64,000 bases of DNA, taken from assembly GCA_030248215.1 (NCBI GenBank), contig JASANG010001170.1, positions 62,001 through 126,000 of the forward strand. The letters are read 5' to 3'. Under the pieces are notes generated by a model. It had not been told where the DNA came from and made no database searches. It was given only the letters and a program-made list of their open reading frames with translations. Below, piece by piece: positions 11,452 to 23,700 of this stretch. This DNA comes from Enoplolaimus lenunculus. Lineage: Eukaryota > Nematoda > Enoplea > Enoplida > Thoracostomopsidae. Positions within the stretch are counted from its first letter, which is position 1. Each line of letters starts with the position of its first letter. The position numbers were made by a program, and so were the translations under genes.

Positions 11452-14154
11452 TTACATGTCATGGTTTGCTCTGGATTTTTGTTCGTCTCGACTCATTTGG
11501 TACTCCAGTATGCTTCGAGCACTTGACAAATGTTGTTCAAAATCGCTCATATAGTTGCCTGACGACAGGGATAGTCGCATGTGTCGCAACCGTGTTGCAG
11601 TCGCTGTTGCTGCGGTATCTGGGCGACTGATTTGTGTCGAGAATGGTGCTGGTTTGTTGGTGTTGTCTCGTGAGTCCAAGCCGGCGAACTCGAGTTGTTC
11701 CTGGATGGTGCTGCTGTCGCTGCTGCTTCCATTTTTCGCTTTTCCAGATGTCTTTCCGAATGATCGGAGATGTTCTTGGATGCTGCTACTGTTGCTGTTG
11801 GATCCTTCAGTTTTCGATTGCCCAGACGACTGGAGCTGTTCCTGGATGCTACTGGTGTTGCTGTTGGTTCCTTCGTTTCCCGCTTTCCCAGACGACCAAT
11901 TAGATGACTCGAACTGTTCCTGTATGCTGCTACTGTTGCTGTTGGTTCCTTTGTTTTTAGCTTTCCCAGGCGTTTCGAGATGTTCTTCGATGATTTCTTC
12001 AGCTGTTGCGGAATTGTTTTGCTGTCTTTTGTTGATGTTTAGATCGATTTGAAGACTTTGCGAGCGAGTTGGAGTATTCGATTCTTCACTTTGTTGAGAA
12101 AATTCAACTGGAGTTGCGTTGTCTTCGTCGGTTTCAACTCGAGTTTCAATTTGGGTTTCAATTTGCTCCGAGTCAGCTATAGTCGGGTCGTGTGGTTGAC
12201 CTAAGTCGAGTTCGGGTGAAGGTGAGCTTGAATTGAACGAAGCAATTGAACGAATAGAAGATGATTGATTTGGTTTGGAGTCTCTATGGGGTCGGTCTGG
12301 GATCGACCTCTCGGCTATAGGAGACGGCGACAGTTGTGGGAGGTCTATTGAGCTACGGCCACTGGTTTCGTCGATTCTGGCTAGGGCAGCGCGGAGGTCC
12401 GTATGGAGTGGTGGATAGTCTGGGGTAATACAGGCGATGGACGATGTTCGAGAGTTTTGATGTGCCTTGGGGTGGGTATAAGCCGAATGGGTAGAGCTTT
12501 GGGCGATAGAATTTTGAGGTTGAGTAATTGACGAACGATGGCGATCTTTCTGAGGGTCGGATTGAAAACCGCGCTGGTTACTGTCGGGCACATAATGTCT
12601 AGCCAGCCGCCCTGGCATCGATTTAGTCAGGGAAGGAACTTGGTTTGACCACTGAGTGGATTCGTCTGGGTGTTGTGTGTCTTGAACCTGGGTGGTGTCA
12701 AGGGCGGTATCTTGTGGATCGGGGCCAAGGTTTTGTTTGAGCAGCTTGTTGGCTACTCGTTCGGCTATTAGATCTATATCGAATGCTGAGAGTGACGTCA
12801 TAGGGATTACGGTGTTCTGATGTTTAGCGGCCGGGTGGGATTTTACGGGATTCTGGGAATGATTCGATAGCTCAGCATTTAGACTTGGGTGCGGTGGACC
12901 AAACCGTTGGGGTCGTTCGATCACTCGAATATTTTGTGGATTGAATTGCGGAGATGGGTTAGGAGCATCTCTGTGTTTAGTCCCTCCGCGGATTGAAGGG
13001 TAATCATTCCGGTAACGGGTGGTGTGAAACCATAGTGGTCTCGATAAGTATGATTTGGAGTAGACCCAAGAATTTGGCTTTGTTTGGCGTGAAGGGCCTG
13101 TTTGATGGTACATTTTGGCTGTATTTTTGGCTACTGAGGCTGGCGGAAATTTTGCACAAGTATTTATGGAGGGGATATCTGGTGTACGGGGGAAGGTTTG
13201 ATCAAATTTGTGAAGTTCAGCTGCAATGCGTAGCTCGCGAATCAACTGCGATGTGTAGGGAAATTGAAAGTCAGGATGCAACGAACGGTTCAATGTTGTT
13301 GCCATTGCGGTTAGAAATGTTATTTTTTGATCGTCTGTTGCACTGTGAGGTAGGCAAAATGTCGCGCGGCTCGATGGCGCTCCGGAGTTTTGATTGGTGG
13401 GTTCTATTTCGGATGATTTATCAATGCTGTGGTGTGATTGGATACTTGCGCTAGTTTGTGTTGATGCGTTACGTATGGTTTGAGTGCATTGGTCTTGGGC
13501 TCGTTTTTCATTGGCTGGTTTATGGTCAGCTTTTGATGAGCTGGCTTCTAATCGATTTGATTCAATGAATTCGCGTAGGAATTCGTGAAACCTGTCGGAT
13601 GATGGAGTAAACTGTTCTATAGTAATTTCTGGGCCTGTAAGAATTTTGTCCTTTTGCTTGTTCGCTATTTCATGGGTTTGAGTTTCGTTTGAGTTAGGTT
13701 GGTTGGAGCCATTTTTTAGAAATTTAAATTTGAATGCAAGTTGAAATTCTGCAACGGGCACTTGCTGTTTGTTCTGAAGTATGACTGAAGTTTTGCTATA
13801 AAATGGCTCCGAAATATTGTCTGTGAGCTGAGCGTGTAGGGCACTAAGATCGAGTCTCGCTGCGGCTTCGGTTGAGTTGAATGGAACTTTCTTGAGTTTA
13901 AATATTAAATGAGCGTTTCGGGTTTCGAACAGCACTTCGTGTCTTGTTAGGTCTAAAATGAAATCTTTTGAAGTTTGCTGGGGATTTTTGAATCCACAGA
14001 TTTCTTCTGTGGATACAATTGTGACAGGTTTGAACGATAGAAATTGAAATTCAAGTTGAAATTGAGCGGTAGTTGAAAAGACGTTGAAATTTGTCACTGT
14101 TAGCGTGAGTTCGAATGTTAATGCTTGGTCTGTGCCATTCAGTTGCGAGCTCAT
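11452..14154 (-). CDS. Large single-exon protein, unknown function, disordered Ser/Gln-rich
   Basis: A 900-codon ORF, by far the longest uninterrupted frame outside the GPCR, starting ATG at 14154 in a reasonable context (ACCATGA). Not recognised. Residues 1-155 look folded and beta-rich, with alternating hydrophobics (LTFELTLTVTNFNVF, AEFQLAFKFKFLK), possibly a C2-like sandwich, but no diagnostic motif was found. Residues 160-900 are low-complexity, rich in Ser, Gln, Asn, Pro and Thr. Near residues 720-820 four diverged repeats of about 25 residues carry NSNSSSIQEQ, encoded at about 11697-11990. The C-terminus (SDFEQHLSSARSILEY) may form a short helix. There is no signal peptide or membrane segment. 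No intron is needed, unlike its neighbours, so a retroposed or young gene is possible. The overlapping plus-strand ORFs are shadows. Coding status is supported by length only. Confidence 0.6.
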   Translation of the reverse strand: MSSQLNGTDQALTFELTLTVTNFNVFSTTAQFQLEFQFLSFKPVTIVSTEEICGFKNPQQTSKDFILDLTRHEVLFETRNAHLIFKLKKVPFNSTEAAARLDLSALHAQLTDNISEPFYSKTSVILQNKQQVPVAEFQLAFKFKFLKNGSNQPNSNETQTHEIANKQKDKILTGPEITIEQFTPSSDRFHEFLREFIESNRLEASSSKADHKPANEKRAQDQCTQTIRNASTQTSASIQSHHSIDKSSEIEPTNQNSGAPSSRATFCLPHSATDDQKITFLTAMATTLNRSLHPDFQFPYTSQLIRELRIAAELHKFDQTFPRTPDIPSINTCAKFPPASVAKNTAKMYHQTGPSRQTKPNSWVYSKSYLSRPLWFHTTRYRNDYPSIRGGTKHRDAPNPSPQFNPQNIRVIERPQRFGPPHPSLNAELSNHSQNPVKSHPAAKHQNTVIPMTSLSAFDIDLIAERVANKLLKQNLGPDPQDTALDTTQVQDTQHPDESTQWSNQVPSLTKSMPGRLARHYVPDSNQRGFQSDPQKDRHRSSITQPQNSIAQSSTHSAYTHPKAHQNSRTSSIACITPDYPPLHTDLRAALARIDETSGRSSIDLPQLSPSPIAERSIPDRPHRDSKPNQSSSIRSIASFNSSSPSPELDLGQPHDPTIADSEQIETQIETRVETDEDNATPVEFSQQSEESNTPTRSQSLQIDLNINKRQQNNSATAEEIIEEHLETPGKAKNKGTNSNSSSIQEQFESSNWSSGKAGNEGTNSNTSSIQEQLQSSGQSKTEGSNSNSSSIQEHLRSFGKTSGKAKNGSSSDSSTIQEQLEFAGLDSRDNTNKPAPFSTQISRPDTAATATATRLRHMRLSLSSGNYMSDFEQHLSSARSILEYQMSRDEQKSRANHDM
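11697..11990 (-). repeat. Diverged in-frame repeats in the 900-residue ORF
   Basis: Four units spaced 68-80 bp, each starting on the plus strand with GTTCCTGGATGCT-like sequence followed by TGCTGTTGGTTCC; they encode the SSIQEQ repeats. Confidence 0.65.
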
Positions 14155-14830
14155 GGTTGCGTAACAACAACGTTGCTAATGAACGAGATGATCAATCTTT
14201 GGTACTCAGTGATAATTATAGTACTGTTGGTTTTAACTTTGTTTCTGAATCGAGATACAAGAATGATTTGGATTGTTGTATTCGAAGATTAGTTGTGGTT
14301 TGCTTGACGTTTTTACCATTTTAAACATTAGATTTGTGAAATTATAATTATGGATGTGTTGATTAATCGGTTTCGACACCGGTAATAATCGGTGCTTTTT
14401 GTTACTATCTGCATCGGCATCTGCACTGCAAAAAAATTGCCGATATTTTGCTGATACTTTTTGCACAATACAGCCAGTTGGAATGTTGTCAATTTCACTT
14501 GTTGGCATAAACAGTTTGTCTGATCAGGGAACTGTTATCTGTTTTGTCGTTTGTGTTTAAAACAATTAATTTAAATGAACCATTCTCATAAAATTTTGTA
14601 GAATTTTTTGTGATAATTCTGACCGCGTTGCGACCGGATACTAATAATACCGGAACCGGAACCGATAATTATATTGTGCCGGAACTGGATATTATATGCA
14701 TAATTGTATATATCGCAAAGCATGGTCACGTTAATTTAACCTTACTTACTTACTGTACTTCAATTACTTCTCGACGAGGGTTTCTAACGTTGACTGTGTT
14801 TCCTTGGATTGGATGTTTACTTATGCATTT

Positions 14831-14967
14831 TTCACAATAAAATATCACGAGGTCGAATCGAAAAAGCAATAACCTCAGGTTAACACTCGAAAATTTTTAA
14901 AATTTTCGAGTGTTAACTTGAGGTTATGACATTTTGTGTCGGACCTCGTGACATTTTTTATTGTGAA
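14831..14967. repeat. Long near-perfect inverted repeat (hairpin MITE)
   Basis: Outer arms TTCACAATAAAATATCACGA / inverse; the innermost arms (GTTAACACTCGAAAATTTT and its inverse) match exactly with almost no loop. The stem is about 65 bp with a few mismatches in the outer half. Confidence 0.8.
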
Positions 14968-15099
14968 ATAAACATTAGTTTCGTTATCTGGAACAAAACG
15001 CACTGTGGTATGTTGTAATTTGGCTAGTAGAGCAATTTACCATTGTCACGGTGCATTTTTAGCTATAAATAATCAGCGAACTAGAATATCTGTGCCAGA

Positions 15100-15521
15100 C
15101 AGGGTGCAACCGGAATTCCGGTTTCGGTTCTACCATTTTTACCTTCCGGTTTAGCTAAATTTGTGCCGGAATTAGAAATTCCGGTATTAAATTTTAGTGG
15201 ACGGAAATTAAGATATTTTGCTCAAAAATGACGAAAAAATTAAATAGATTTCATTAGTATAGTATGCAGACCTTGACAATTGACAAAATAAACCATCGAA
15301 ATCGAAGGCAGATTTCGCTTCCGTGGATTATGAAAATCTAAAATACAGCAAATAAAGTGAATACCTGTCTCCAAGTCGGGTTATTTCAGCAATAATATTG
15401 CAAAAAAAAAACAAAATTAAAATGAATTTTTCGGTGGCATGTATTTTTCATTTTCTGGTTCCGGTTCCGATAATGTTTTCAAATTCCGGCTCTGGTAAAT
15501 TGTATTTCCGGTTGCACCCAG
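15100..15521. mobile_element. F6 hAT-like non-autonomous element
   Basis: TIR CAGGGTGCAACCGG at the left and CCGGTTGCACCCAG at the right; flanks GTGCCAGA / GTGCCGGA form a 7/8 TSD. CAGGG termini with 8-bp TSDs are characteristic of hAT elements. Interior holds AATTCCGGT-type words and no ORF. Confidence 0.75.
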
Positions 15522-15627
15522 GTGCCGGATGCGTGTCGTCTTTTTTTGCAAGTGCCGAAACCTTGTATTCGGTCGCCTCGGTTACTGATGGCGTCGCATG
15601 CTCCGAATTCCTTTCACGATTCGATAC

Positions 15628-15772
15628 TGAACAACTTGTCGCTAACATTGTCCTAAAGTCTATGACTTCATCTAAGCATAATCCTAAGCGTAATCCTAAG
15701 CCTAAGCCTAAGCATAATGATCGCCGACGAGTTATCGAGTAGATGTAATTTCGGATTACAAGTTGTCACGGG
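15628..15772. mobile_element. F9 MITE
   Basis: Ends ACAACTTGTCGC and TTACAAGTTGTC; internal CCTAAGCCTAAGCATAATGA combines the hexamer unit with the family-specific AATGATCGCCGACGAG. Confidence 0.5.
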
Positions 15773-15811
15773 ACGAGTTGGTAGGCGACAAATTATCGTC
15801 ATACCATGATG

Positions 15812-15928
15812 GCTACTCATCATGAGTAATGTCCATTACTCATCATGAGTAATGTCCATTACTCATCATGAGTAATGTCCATTAGTCATCATGGGTAATG
15901 TCTATTACTCATCATGAGTAATGTCCAT
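15812..15928. repeat. 23-bp tandem repeat of palindromic unit
   Basis: Five units of ATTACTCATCATGAGTAATG plus TCC. Each unit contains the palindrome ATTACTCATCATGAGTAAT-like, so the array can form serial hairpins. Confidence 0.85.
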
Positions 15929-17325
15929 TCCAATTGTGTATATTATATATGTACAGTGAAGTTAGGGTTTAGACCACACCCCCATGTATGTATGTATGTG
16001 TGTTTGCGAGCTTATGTCCACTTTGCTATTCTGGTTCGTTATTGTGTTTTGGTTATTATTCTGGTTTACCGGCTGTGCTTGAATGTGTGTTTATGTAGTT
16101 TGTGGTTATATATTTTTGGGATGATTTTACGTATGCTGTCGGTATAATAATAATGTACCGTTTATGGCAAGTTGTTTATAGTATATTTTCCGTTTGAACA
16201 ATTTGAAAGCAATTTTGGTTTATGTAATTTTAGCATACGACGGGGGGCAGTGATGTACCCACCCAGAAATTTAGATTCGAGGCACAGATTTTGTGAGTCC
16301 CGTACTTGAGACATCCTTCGTTTGGGAGTGATTATGGCATTTTATTGGGTGTTTTGTCTATGGGAAAGTGTGTGTTGTATAATGGAGGGATACTTGGATT
16401 AGCTGCTACGGTACTTGGTAGTGAATTTCAAGCCGGATCCGGATGTGGCATATTCAGAAATTTGGATTGGTGGAAGACTGGCGGATATGTTACGTTTTTA
16501 CAAAGTCGAATCGGCACAACATTTTAACGGTTATTAAGTAACACAGTGCTAACTGGTACCATGGGTCAAAAAATTGATTACGGCAAAAAGGACCACGGCC
16601 TATGGCGGTAAGCGGAAATTTTTGACAATGGACCGGGCCGATTTATAATAGTGAAAAATACGTCGCGAGCGAAGCGAGAGCCAGAAGCCAAACGCAATTT
16701 TGTGTTTAATCATAAGTTCAAAATTTTGGTTTTATCGTTGTGTAAGGGGGTAACGGATGGGTGACAGTTATGAATCCACCAGGTGCCACGGATCATGGAG
16801 ACCCCCTGTCGGCATTGTTTTAGTATTAAGGTTTTTGTGTTGATACATATAATATATCAGTTATCATATGTATTACGTGTTTTTCACTGTAGTATATATT
16901 GCAGCTGAGTGCAAAAAAAATTGCACATCAACACGCAGTAATGTATTTTGGTTAAGCGTGCACTTTGTCAAATAACAATTAGTGCAGTCTACGGCAAGAG
17001 TTGTTCTTTATTAATCATAGGAAATTTTTTAGATAAAGTTGACGAGTTTTTAGATGTAAATTTTGTCTCTTGAATTTGAAACATTTTTTTGTTTAATTTC
17101 TAACTTTGAGTGTGAAAGATTTTTTAAGGTTTTGAGTGTCAGATTTTTAGTGAATTATGTTTTTAGGTTTGGCGACGATCTGGCGCGAGTTGATGTCCAG
17201 GGATTAAAATTTGCCAGTTTTTGTTGTTTGTTAAATTAAAAATTTTGTTTTGAATTTGAAATTTTTTTAAACTTGGAAGATTTGAATTTTGAGGTTCGTG
17301 GTTTTTAGTGAGAATTGTGTTTGCT

Positions 17326-17546
17326 GCCCATGGTCTCAAATGTGTGTAGCATCTATCACCAGTTAGTGATAGGTCCTGTAACTTTGGAACCAGGGCATGG
17401 TGAGGTTCGAAATTCAGCACATTGTTCGCGTTTCATTTGCCGTACTTCTGTACCAATTTTATGATCTGCAATTGCAGGTGTTCGTCAGGTTTAAAACCTA
17501 TCGCTAATTGATGTTAGCTGCTATACGCGTTTGAGAATATGAGCCG
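17326..17546. mobile_element. F5 MITE just upstream of ferroportin
   Basis: Left CCCATGGTCTCAAATGTGTG, right ACGCGTTTGAGAATATGAGC. It ends about 240 bp before the proposed ferroportin start codon. Confidence 0.65.
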
Positions 17547-17783
17547 GGCTTAAGCTCTAAAAAGATCAGGCAGAGGGAGATGACTGCAGCGGGCAACTCG
17601 ACCCCTTAGCCGCTCGCTAGCAATTTTGGTCGTGTGATTGTTATTGATTGTATATTATATTGTGTTGCTTATTTTAGGGCAACAGCGGCATATACGATAC
17701 CAAATGGCATATATGTTAGTTAACCATACACATTTTTGCCCACGGCGTTAATGTTCAATTTGTTGTGAGTAACATAAACCGTA

Positions 17784-20700
17784 ATGGTGGAAACCTGCGA
17801 TGACCAAATAGTGAATGAATCTAATCAAGGTGAGTTGAATAATTGATATTCTCAAATGTGTGTAGCATCTATTGCCAGTTAGTGATAGAGTTTTCAAACA
17901 ATCAAACTACGACAGTGGTGAATTAAAAATTAAAATGAATTGAACCGCTGTAAGTATTGAGGTATTTTGTTGTTTATTTCATTTATTTACCTCGTTTATT
18001 TATTTATTTGTTTAGTCATTTTTTTATTTATTTGTTATTTATTTAGTTATTTAGTATTTATTTGGTATTTGTAAGTGCTTTCAGCAGTTCAAGCGTCCGC
18101 TGTTGTTCGAAACATTAACCCGAAACTTCAACGATGGAAGTTGTACTGTAGTTATGGCTTGTCCGCATGGGTGAGTATGGGGAGGCGTATTCGGAAAGTT
18201 CTACGGTGGAAATTTAGACGGGGCGACCGGATATCCGGTCCCGCATTTAACATCCGGTAAAAACCGTTATCCGTATTGGGTTTGGGTTTCCGGTGTAGAC
18301 CTACCGGTACCGGATGCCGGAGATTTATTGTTGTGATCTGTAATATTATAAAATCTATATTTTACTAACGGGCAAATTTAACATTTTGTTGCATTTGTCG
18401 TTCCAATGAATCCAAGTACCCGGATGCTTAAGTTTTTGCACTGAAGTAAAAACAAAAAATTCAGCAACAATTTTAACTCAATATTAAACAGTATTTTGCC
18501 TGGCTGAAATGCTTTAAATAGTTCACAAGAGTCGTAAATGCCTACATGGCTACGCGGTTGTTTAGGCCGTTTTACGAGCTAAACTAAGGGTAGGGAACAA
18601 ATTGCTGATTTTGTGTTTGTCTTTGTAGGGTGATAGAATGTGGTCGTTTGCAGTCGGTCTTGCCCTGGCTGAACTCGGCGATAGTTTAAGGCTTCCGGCG
18701 ATTTGTGGTCTGGTCGGCGGTGTTGTTATTTTGTTGTTTGGAGCGAGTATTGGCCGCTGGATTGATCGAACTCCAAGGTTGACCGGTAAGTTTAAAAAGT
18801 TGGAGTAGGAAAAATTTGGTTACAACTGTGTTGTAAGAGTCTTGATGTAAAACGGTGTGTCTAACTGGCTTCTCCACAGCTTGAAAATTTCCGCCGGGGG
18901 GCCTTTCCTGGGGGCGGCAAAATTTTCGCCGGAGGGAAAATGAATATTTCGAAAAGTGCTGCCCCCCCGCTGTGGAGAAGCCAGTCTAACGTATAGACAC
19001 ACAGTTTTATGTCTAAACTCTAGACAGTATAACGATGTTTTTAGCACCGAGAATTGGGTGTTCTATTTACACGGCACACATTTTTTCATGTGCGTTAAGC
19101 CCTATTTACAAGTGCAAGTTTTTGCTGTGAGAACGTGCAGCTGCAAATTGCACGGGATTTTGGACGAAACGTGTAAGTGCAAGTTGCAGTTCCAAGTTCT
19201 CGTAGCAAAAAAACTTGCACGTGTGAATAGGGCTTAACTTTATGCTTGTTTTAATAATTTTCTTTTCTTTGATATGTTTTTGCCTGTGGGGGACATGTGT
19301 TACCATCAACTTTGGCCAAGCTGCAGTTTCGTGATTTAAGTCTACTCGACTTGATTTGCGATTTTAGTTATGTTTTGCAACCACGAGTTCAGTTAGTATA
19401 CTTGAACAAAAGTTTAACTTAATGTCCAAGTCCATGTGGTCAATGATGTCCTACAAACTGCACTATTTCTGAGGATGAAGTTTTAACTCTACGTTATCGA
19501 TTTGACTAGAGGATCTAAGGATAGCGACACCCAGTGTTTCAAAGTTGTGTAAGTTCGTTTATATTTTCTGATTAAAGTTTGAACATATGTTTACTCAAGA
19601 CGCTGGTTTCATTTTAGTTACGTCTCTGCGATTTAGCCAATAGTACCAATGGTGTAACCTGGGCTATTTTCCGGGTCAAATGTCCGTTTGGAATTTTTGT
19701 CTAGGAGTTTTAGGAACTGTTTTAGTTAACACATGAATCCCCCGCCCCCCTTTGTAATTTTTATAAAACGCGACTCCCACTTATCCAAAATCGTGGCTAC
19801 ACCCATTATTAGCTAGCATTTTAGTGTAATGCCATTTTAGCTCTGCTGCCAGCGGTAGATCCAGGGAGAAGCTATCAGAATAGTTGTTACAAATTATGCA
19901 GGTGGTGTCGTATGTTCACACATTTCGGGGTCCCTTTTTGTGTGTTAAAATTTTTCAATGTGTTTTATTTCAGCTGCTTCACGTTGCCTTTTGATCAATA
20001 ATGCCTCAGTAGCGATTTCAGCCGGTAAGTGCACAGACCAGTGAAAACGAAGGAAACTACAGTGGTCTCTAAGCTTCCTGTAAAATGTTTTTGATTCGGT
20101 TTGAATTTAAGGTAAAACTGGTTTCAAAGCAGAATGTGTATTTCAAAATAAGTGAATCGAGAGCCTCGGCGCATAGTATTTTGTATTTCGTTGTCTTACA
20201 GTGTTTTTAATACTAATACTGTCCGGCTGGAGACGGATTATAAAGCTACAGAAAACGGACGCCCCAGAAAACGGACGCCCTCAAGCAAAGTGGCAAAAAT
20301 GGTCATGAGCACTAAAATCATGATATTTGGTCGGGTTCTTTGACAATCCCGTTGATTTAACGTTTAGGTTTAGGCGTAGGTAAAGGCTCAATCAGAAACT
20401 TTGGCCGAAACATTGGGAAAGCCTTTCTATACTGAAGACTAAGCTTTAGCGTGTTGGGGGGGGCGTAGTGTACAAGATGATCCTTTATTTGTTACAGCAA
20501 CGCTTGTGTCGGTTCTACATTGGAACGATGTGTTGTTATCGCGTTATCCGTCCGCTTGTGCAGTGTTGCTTGCAGTTGCAATTTCATTCACAGCGATAAG
20601 TAAACTGGCATCTTCAGGCACTAAAATTGTGATCACGCGTGATTGGGTTGTAGTGATATGTTTTAATGATAAAGCGTTGCTAGCCGGTAAGTTACATACC

Positions 20701-23700
20701 TGAAGAGGTAGAATTATTTTGTTTGATAGATGTACAGAAATGGTTATAAGAACAGTCGGCTAGCTATTTTTCATCAGTTGGTGCGGTGGCTGATTCAAAA
20801 CGTTCCGAGAGGGGAGGCATAGTAAGATAATATAAAATAAATCTGTAAAAATTTCATGCTCCAAGCGAGCGAGAAGCCAAACGCAGTTGTAGTTCTGAAG
20901 GTTAATACAAAATTTTGGTTTTCAACTTTGTTGGGAGGCCTCGACCAGAGTGGCCGCCCTTGCATCCGCCAGTGAGTTGGTGATTGGGATAATATTATGT
21001 GTTATAATGCGGGAACCGAGATCAGGCTTTGACACGTAGTTCCAAAACAGTTTATTTGACCGTAAACCGTGAACTAATATAGCTGACTATGTAAAACATT
21101 AATGGTATATAAATATTGCCGAACTTTTTCTACAATAACTTTGCGCCGATAAAGCATTAGTTTCGTCGTGCGCCTGGGTGAAAACTGATTACTACCTACC
21201 GATAGATGCTACACATATGTGAGAATTGGTTTGTAACGTTTTTAATGGTTTAGATATGAATTCTGTGATGCTTCGTATCGACTTGACTTGCATGATTGTT
21301 TCACCGCTGATTGCGGGCCAAATTATGACCTCAAAATCAATGGCTGCTGGTTGTTTGTTTATTGCAATTTGGAATGTTGCTTCGTACCTGGTTGAGTATT
21401 ATTTTGTCTGGTCGATACATCGAAATGTGATCGAGTTACAAGTCAAGCAAAGTACGTAAACTTTTTGTATTTTAGTGTTGAAGCGATGCGGTAAAATACC
21501 GATATTTGGATACCGATACGATACCGATATTGATACTCGAGCTGTGCACCGTGCCACCTGAACTTGGAAAGTTGCAAATATAAATTACTGTGACTAAAGC
21601 AAATATATTTACATAATCATCTTGCGCTGTACAGGATAGGCTACCTTTGAATGAGTAATATAATGGACTGCGCTCAAACATTCCGTCTTCTGTAACGTTT
21701 TGTTGAACTTTCAAAGATATTCCATGCATAGGACCTATCTTAGCAAATCAGAGTTGTCTGAAGTTTTTTAGTGCCAACGTTATTTCGTGGCAGCATTCAT
21801 GTTTAACTAGCTACAACGTCTCGCAAATACAAAAATCGGCGAACAAATGAAGCAGTGTCTCAAGCAATTTTTTATGGTGGTCATTCTCGTACTTAGATAT
21901 ATTGTTATGCTCGTTTCGCATAATGCTCGTTGTAGCCACAAAAGCAACACTGTCTTTACAACTGAAAGAAAGGAAATACTTGTGCATGTGCTCTAAATAG
22001 CCTGCATCTTACTAATTGGCAGTTAGGTGCAACACACAGCTGAGAATACGCTCAAGGTATCATTGTTTTGGGTATAATGTTATACGATGGTAGTAATGCA
22101 AAGTCTTCGGTGGTTGATAATAAGATGCTTCTGCTATGAAATGCTTATATACTGCTGGGTTTTGTTTTAGCCGACACTGATAAAGAATTGAAATTGTTAA
22201 AAGTGGCAGAATCGGAACGCGCAGAGCTGAGTAAAAATGGTGAAAAACAGTTGTTCGCCCGAAATTCAGAAAATGCTAACAAATCGCCGACTGGGAACGA
22301 TAATTCAAGGTTGGTTATTTTTAAAAGATAGTTTTAAATGGTTTTTTGTCAATTTTAAAAAGTTAGATTTATTAGAGCTTGTGATGTGCAATTCTTAGAA
22401 ATTTCGTCAAGAGTGTCACAAAATCATTTTTTTGCCTTTGTGGTAGCAACAAGTAATTGGAACATTGGCCCATATTAATTATTAGCCTGTTCACTGTGAG
22501 ACGGGGAGCCGAAGTATTTATAGACTGTGATGCTCAGGCCTAGACTTAAACTTATCTTTAAGTTTAGCTTTAGCGTAGGTTTATACGGCACTGTTATATA
22601 TAGCGTGCGCTAGCTTATTGATTACTGCCACTGTTTGGTTGGCAAAATGTGGTCTAAAAGTACATTTCAAACTTAGTGGAATATGTATATTTATTTATAT
22701 TTTGTGTTTTTATTTTGTTTCTTATATTTTTCATATTATTTTCAGAGTGTCATCGTTGTCAAATTCACTGGTGCATCGTGTCAAAACAGCGGCGCAAACG
22801 TTTGCTCATAGTTGGAAGCTGTACCGATGTCAGCCAGTGTTTGAAGCTGGTCTTGGCCTGGCGTTGCTGTATATGACCGTTTTGGGATTGGACTCAATTA
22901 CAACAGGTTCAGTTGATTTTGTTGAAATTAAAGGTGTACGAATGAAGTGTGGAATAAATTTTGCAGTTTTAGATGTCTTTGTATAATAATGGAAAATTTC
23001 TAGCTGGTCTGCTGTGGGTGGGGTCGCTAAGCATACATCAACTTAATGTAGACCTTGTGAGAAATGTATTATGATACCCTGTCTTATACGTATTTCAGTG
23101 AACAGCAACCTGTTCTGAGGGTTGTTATCTGCCGGGTTTGGTTTAGTCAATTTTTCGCGTTGCACAAGTGATACGGGATTCTAAGAATTGTGGCATGGCA
23201 ATACACAAGTTGTGTTAAAAAATTCCTTGCAGTTAATATTTCTGTTTAATGAATATGTTTGCTGGCCTTTTACATAACAAATATTGTGACATGGAGTACG
23301 CAAGTTACTGTGAAAGAAGTACTGTACTGCTATATAATTACTGTTTTAGCGTTTGCCTACGCTCAAGGTATTCAGGAAAATGTGCTCGCTATAGTGCGTG
23401 GGATCGGTGCTATTGTTGGAATTTCGGGCAGTTTTGCGTTTCCATGGCTACGCCGCTGTCTCGGGCTACCTGTAACAGGAATTGTTGGTCTAGTCTTTCA
23501 GTTGACATGTCTCTCTCTAGCGGTTATATCGGTCTGGTTACCTGGAAGCCCGTTTGATCCAAAAGCATATTTTGGAGAAATGCTCATGCCTGAAAATGTG
23601 ACCTCTGGGGCACTGGCGGGTGACGACAATTCAACTCTGGTAGGTATTGGAAGGACTGGAATTGGCAATGCCAGTGAGGGACCCCTCATGACTGGACAAC

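Larger units (their letters stand above)
14155..17783. other. Intergenic region between divergent genes
   Basis: Lies between the 900-residue ORF (-) and ferroportin (+), so it should contain both promoters; no clear TATA or other element could be assigned. Holds a long hairpin (14831), an F6 element (15100), F9 (15628), a 23-bp tandem repeat (15812), an undefined repeat with AGCCAAACGCA near 16660-16760 (also at 20870-20930) and F5 (17326). Confidence 0.5.

Noticed and set aside
11555-12052. Plus-strand Leu-rich ORF over the 900-residue gene
   Set aside because: Shadow of the Ser/Gln repeat codons; no start context or continuation.
10625-15928. CRISPR-like arrays (35-bp and 23-bp repeats)
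   Set aside because: Units are contiguous with no unique spacers, and the genome is eukaryotic.
16306-16527. Gly/Leu-rich ORF (GILLGVLSMGKCVLYNGGIL)
   Set aside because: Protein-like in composition but no ATG at its start, no clear acceptor and no partner exon.
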